A stretch of DNA of 64,000 bases from JBCBJZ01 sp038522635 (GTDB taxonomy: Bacteria; Pseudomonadota; Alphaproteobacteria; Rhizobiales; Hyphomicrobiaceae): contig JBCBJZ010000001.1 in NCBI GenBank assembly GCA_038522635.1, positions 1 to 64,000 of the forward strand. Reading direction: 5' to 3'. The notes under the pieces are model-generated. The model had not been told where the DNA came from and made no database searches. It was given only the letters and a program-made list of their open reading frames with translations. Both the position numbers and the translations under genes were made by a program. Below are positions 61,061-64,000 of this stretch, one piece after another. Position 1 is the first letter of the stretch; the number at the start of each line of letters is the position of its first letter.

Positions 61061-63997
61061 CTATTGGCCGAGCCGTTCTAGGAGTGCAGGGATGTGCACC
61101 TGATCGGCTTTGTAGTTTCCGGTCAGCGCATACATCACGATGTTGATGCCCGTCCGGAAGGCCATTTCCCGTTGCCGCTCGCCGCCCGGAACAGTTGGGT
61201 AAAGCGAGCGCCCGCGATCATCCATGGCCCAGGCGGCGGCGAAGTCGTTTGAGGTGACGAGGATCGAACTGACGCCATCGGCGCGCCGTGCGCGGCGTAC
61301 ACCAGCGTTGCGTGCGGAAACCTCGACCCAAAGGCGCCCCCCCGACCAACGCCCTGGAAAGTCGCGTAGCAGATAAAACGACTTCGTCAGCACGTGGGTT
61401 TCGGGGACCGGCTCAAGGCGCGGAATGTCGAGCTTGCCCAACATCCGCTGAAGCGGCGTGCGCGTGGTGCCGCCCAGGTTGAAGCCCGAGGGTAGCCCGC
61501 GGCCGTAATCGCGGGTGTCGAAGATGATCATCCCGCCCTGCTTCATGTAGGCGTCGATCTTCGCGAGCACCGGGTCCGACAGCGGCTTGGCGGTGGCGAG
61601 CACCGGCCAATAGATGATCGGGTACAGCCCGATCTGATCGGTTTCGATGTTGATGCGGGCCGGCGGGCCGGGTTCGACGGCCGTGCGCCGTTGCAGGTTA
61701 CGGATGAGACCGTTGAGGCCTTGCTCTGAAATCTGGTCGGTGCCCGCATCGCCCGTGATGACATAGGCGAAGGTAACTTTGTCGGTGGCGGCGAGCAGGC
61801 GCCGGTCAAGCGCGGCGTTGGGGCTCGCATCAGGGCGGCCGGCATTGTCCTGCGCCTGGGCGGTCGCGGGTGCCAGGCTGATCGACACTAGGGCGTTCGG
61901 GGCGTGCCCGTCCGTGCTCACCTGGCCGAAGGCGCCGACCAGCGTGCCAAGCGCAGCCGCGATCACGACCGCAGCCGCACTGGAGCGCCGAACGCCGCCG
62001 AACAGGCGCGCGCCGCCTTGCAACAACAAAATTGCCAGCGCATCAGCGAGCAGCAGCGCCAGCGCGATGGCCAACATCGTCGGTTTCAGCGGCACGGTCT
62101 CAGCGTCCTTGTAGGCGCGTTGGGCGATCGATGAGGGCAGATCGGGCAAGGGCTTCACTTCCGCTTTGGGGCCGATGACGTTGAGGGCACGCGGTCGGCC
62201 GACGGCGCCATAATAACCTGGCGGATGGGACGCGGACGGCTTGGCTTTCAAGAACGAGGCCGTTGAAAGCGCTTCGGCTGTGGGCGGCGGGTTGCGCAGC
62301 ACACCAAAGCCGCTCAACACCTGCAACGGCGGCAGCACGCGATCCCCGTCGGCCGCGTTCTGGCCTTTGGTGTCGAGGCCGCCACCGCCGGTGCCCGCCG
62401 TGCCCAGCTGGCCGAGTGCCGTGATCCGGCGCAGCATATCAACGAACAGGCCGGAGAGGGGCAGGTTCGACCAGTCCGTATTGGCCGTAATGTGGAAAAG
62501 CACGACCTGACCTTCGCCGATCTGGCGTGCGGTCACGAGCGGCGTGCCATCCTTGAGCCGCGCCCAGATCGAGACCTGCTCGACCAGTTGCACGGGATCA
62601 GCGAGGACCTGACGGTTGATCTTCACTTCGACGGGGGCTTCGAGCCCGGCGAATGGGCTGCCATCGCCGAATTTTGCGAGCGGCTGGGGTACCGACCACG
62701 ACAGCGCACCACCCAAACTACGCCCGCCGAGCCTGAGGCCGACCGGGAGCAAACCATCGCCGCCCTTTTCGAGACGCGGTCCAGCGAACCGCAGCAGGAT
62801 GCCGCCCTTATCAACCCAGGCGCGTAGGCGGTTGCTGAGGCGGTCGGAAAGGCGCCCGATGTCAGCAAGCATGATGATGCTCGCGCGCCGCTTCAAAACC
62901 TGATCGATGTCCTGGGCGACGTTGGCGCTGCCGGGGGTTACCAGTTCGGCGAAGGGCGCGAGTGCTTTCTCGATATAATAGGTCGGTGACAGCAGCGGCT
63001 GCGCCTGCTCGCGCGAGGCCCCTGAGATGACGCCGACGCGGTGCCATTGGGAGCGCGCATCAAGGAGCGAGACCGCGCCAGCGGCCCGCTCGCCAACGAT
63101 CTCAACGCGGGTCACCTGGTTGCGCAGCTCCAGCGGCAAATCGAAGGTGACGCTTGTTGCGCGTTCCCCGGCCGCAAAGCTGAACGGGATCAGCCCGAGG
63201 TTCTGCCCCTTCGCCGAGACAGCCTGCAGCGTCCCCGCCCGCGGCGCACCACCAGCGCGCAAGACATCGCCCACAAGTTTGCCGCCAGGGCCAAGGCGTC
63301 CACGGACCGCCAGCGCTTCGCTTCCCGCGCCGACGTCCATAATGCTGACTTCGCCACCATTGCCGAGCCGGACCAGCGCGTCAGCGAACGCCGAAGCGCG
63401 TTCGGTATGCGCCACGCCGTCGCTCAGCCACAGGACGGCAGCGCCACTGCGCCCCGAAAGCGTGGCGGCGATGGCTTTGACGGCGGCCATGCGGTCAGGC
63501 GCAAACGGCAGCGGCTCCAGGGCTGCGGCCGTGGAGCGCGCATCGCTCGGGCTTTCGATTTTGAAGCGGACGTTGCGGGCGAGCGACGCCGTCGGCGCGA
63601 TCACGATAGGACGTGAAGCCCCCTCCGCTTCGGTGATCAGGCGGTCGATCATGTCGCGCCGTTGCGCCCATTGGCCCGCCGAGGCCCAGCCGTTGTCCAC
63701 CACGATCACCACCGGCCCGGAGCCCTTGAGGCCCTGATCCTGGGTTGGATTGAGCAGCGGTTCAGCAAGCGCCAGGATGAGAAGCGCTGCGGCCAGCATG
63801 CGGATCAGCATCAGCCACCAGGGCGTCTTCGAAGGCGTCTTCTCACGGTTTTCAAGGTCCGCGAGGATGCGGGTCGGTGGAAACGCGATTTGCCGTGGGC
63901 GCGGCGGCACCGCGCGCAAAAGCCACCAGATCAGCGGCAGCGCGAGAAGGCCGGCCAACAGCAACGGGTTGAGGAAAGCGAGAGGACCAAGGCTCAT
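61061..63997 (-). CDS. BatA-N / DUF4159 membrane protein
   Basis: 978 residues, complete: the ATG is at 63997, three bases from the window edge. The N-terminus is BatA-like (LAFLNPLLLAGLLALPLIWW, LRAVPPRPRQIAFPP) with a second helix near 65-82. A VWA-like region follows from VVIVVDNGWAS. A further pair of helices lies near 660-720. The C-terminal 220 residues are DUF4159: FAYVITGDAGTDQISEQGLN, IGLYPIIYWPV, MKQGGMIIFDTRDYGRG and FYLLRDFPGRW, ending YALTGNYKADQVHIPALL. In many alphaproteobacteria this gene follows a MoxR ATPase and a DUF58 gene, so those would be expected just outside the window. The family is linked to envelope assembly or stress, without a known reaction. Confidence 0.88.
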   Translation of the reverse strand: MSLGPLAFLNPLLLAGLLALPLIWWLLRAVPPRPRQIAFPPTRILADLENREKTPSKTPWWLMLIRMLAAALLILALAEPLLNPTQDQGLKGSGPVVIVVDNGWASAGQWAQRRDMIDRLITEAEGASRPIVIAPTASLARNVRFKIESPSDARSTAAALEPLPFAPDRMAAVKAIAATLSGRSGAAVLWLSDGVAHTERASAFADALVRLGNGGEVSIMDVGAGSEALAVRGRLGPGGKLVGDVLRAGGAPRAGTLQAVSAKGQNLGLIPFSFAAGERATSVTFDLPLELRNQVTRVEIVGERAAGAVSLLDARSQWHRVGVISGASREQAQPLLSPTYYIEKALAPFAELVTPGSANVAQDIDQVLKRRASIIMLADIGRLSDRLSNRLRAWVDKGGILLRFAGPRLEKGGDGLLPVGLRLGGRSLGGALSWSVPQPLAKFGDGSPFAGLEAPVEVKINRQVLADPVQLVEQVSIWARLKDGTPLVTARQIGEGQVVLFHITANTDWSNLPLSGLFVDMLRRITALGQLGTAGTGGGGLDTKGQNAADGDRVLPPLQVLSGFGVLRNPPPTAEALSTASFLKAKPSASHPPGYYGAVGRPRALNVIGPKAEVKPLPDLPSSIAQRAYKDAETVPLKPTMLAIALALLLADALAILLLQGGARLFGGVRRSSAAAVVIAAALGTLVGAFGQVSTDGHAPNALVSISLAPATAQAQDNAGRPDASPNAALDRRLLAATDKVTFAYVITGDAGTDQISEQGLNGLIRNLQRRTAVEPGPPARINIETDQIGLYPIIYWPVLATAKPLSDPVLAKIDAYMKQGGMIIFDTRDYGRGLPSGFNLGGTTRTPLQRMLGKLDIPRLEPVPETHVLTKSFYLLRDFPGRWSGGRLWVEVSARNAGVRRARRADGVSSILVTSNDFAAAWAMDDRGRSLYPTVPGGERQREMAFRTGINIVMYALTGNYKADQVHIPALLERLGQ

Positions 63998-64000
63998 GGC

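Overview
The window is GC-rich (roughly two thirds G+C), densely coded DNA from an alphaproteobacterium. The strongest marker is the NepR / EcfG / HWE-kinase general stress module, which is confined to that class. The DUF4159/BatA pair, the Mrp-type antiporter cluster and a CoxSML-like hydroxylase would suit a free-living Hyphomicrobiales-like organism, but I cannot assign a genus. I see no tRNA, rRNA, CRISPR array or transposase gene.

Layout. (1) 1-3068, minus: a catabolic run of a RraA-family protein (cut by the window edge), a crotonase, a class III CoA-transferase and a cupin. (2) 3108-6548: a DUF1190 lipoprotein, an alpha/beta hydrolase, an acetamidase/formamidase and a leaderless solute-binding protein. 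(3) 7239-18927, plus: a five-gene srfB-srfC operon continuing into a Sel1-repeat membrane protein, a secreted giant coiled-coil protein and a PstS-OmpA fusion. (4) 19222-24097: a PD-(D/E)XK-like DUF2161 gene bracketed by two copies of a small palindromic repeat, a DUF2793 phage/GTA-like protein, a nucleotide-sugar dehydrogenase and an enolase-superfamily enzyme. (5) 24340-28650, plus: a guanidine-I riboswitch, then an ABC importer whose binding-protein gene is frameshifted, then a guanidinase-like ureohydrolase. (6) 28821-33948: a small hypothetical gene, a DEAD-box helicase, a flavin-binding PNPOx-like protein and an exported MsrA with a clear terminator.

(7) 33992-40959, minus: parE, a three-subunit molybdenum hydroxylase (form II CoxL type) and an exported MsrB. 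(8) 41186-45468, minus: extensin-like protein, ecfG, nepR and an HWE sensor kinase, with two candidate EcfG promoters. (9) 45627-53423, minus: a ten-gene Mrp/Mbh-like cation/proton antiporter operon with three MrpD-like subunits and no full-length MrpA. A Crp/Fnr regulator is transcribed divergently from it. (10) 54527-58742: an EamA transporter, a beta-hydroxyacid dehydrogenase with tandem repeats on both sides, and a phospholipase C-like/DUF4332 fusion. (11) 58824-63997, minus: two large membrane-anchored proteins of the BatA/DUF4159 type.

The least expected things are non-genic. A roughly 100-bp element with YTAG ends and two internal hairpins occurs three times intact and at least twice degenerate, and one copy sits inside the loop of what was an intrinsic terminator. 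The frameshift in the guanidine-operon binding-protein gene abuts a perfect 23-nt palindrome, the pattern expected of quasipalindrome-templated mutation. Several intergenic regions carry short tandem arrays (13, 24, 26 and 30 bp units).
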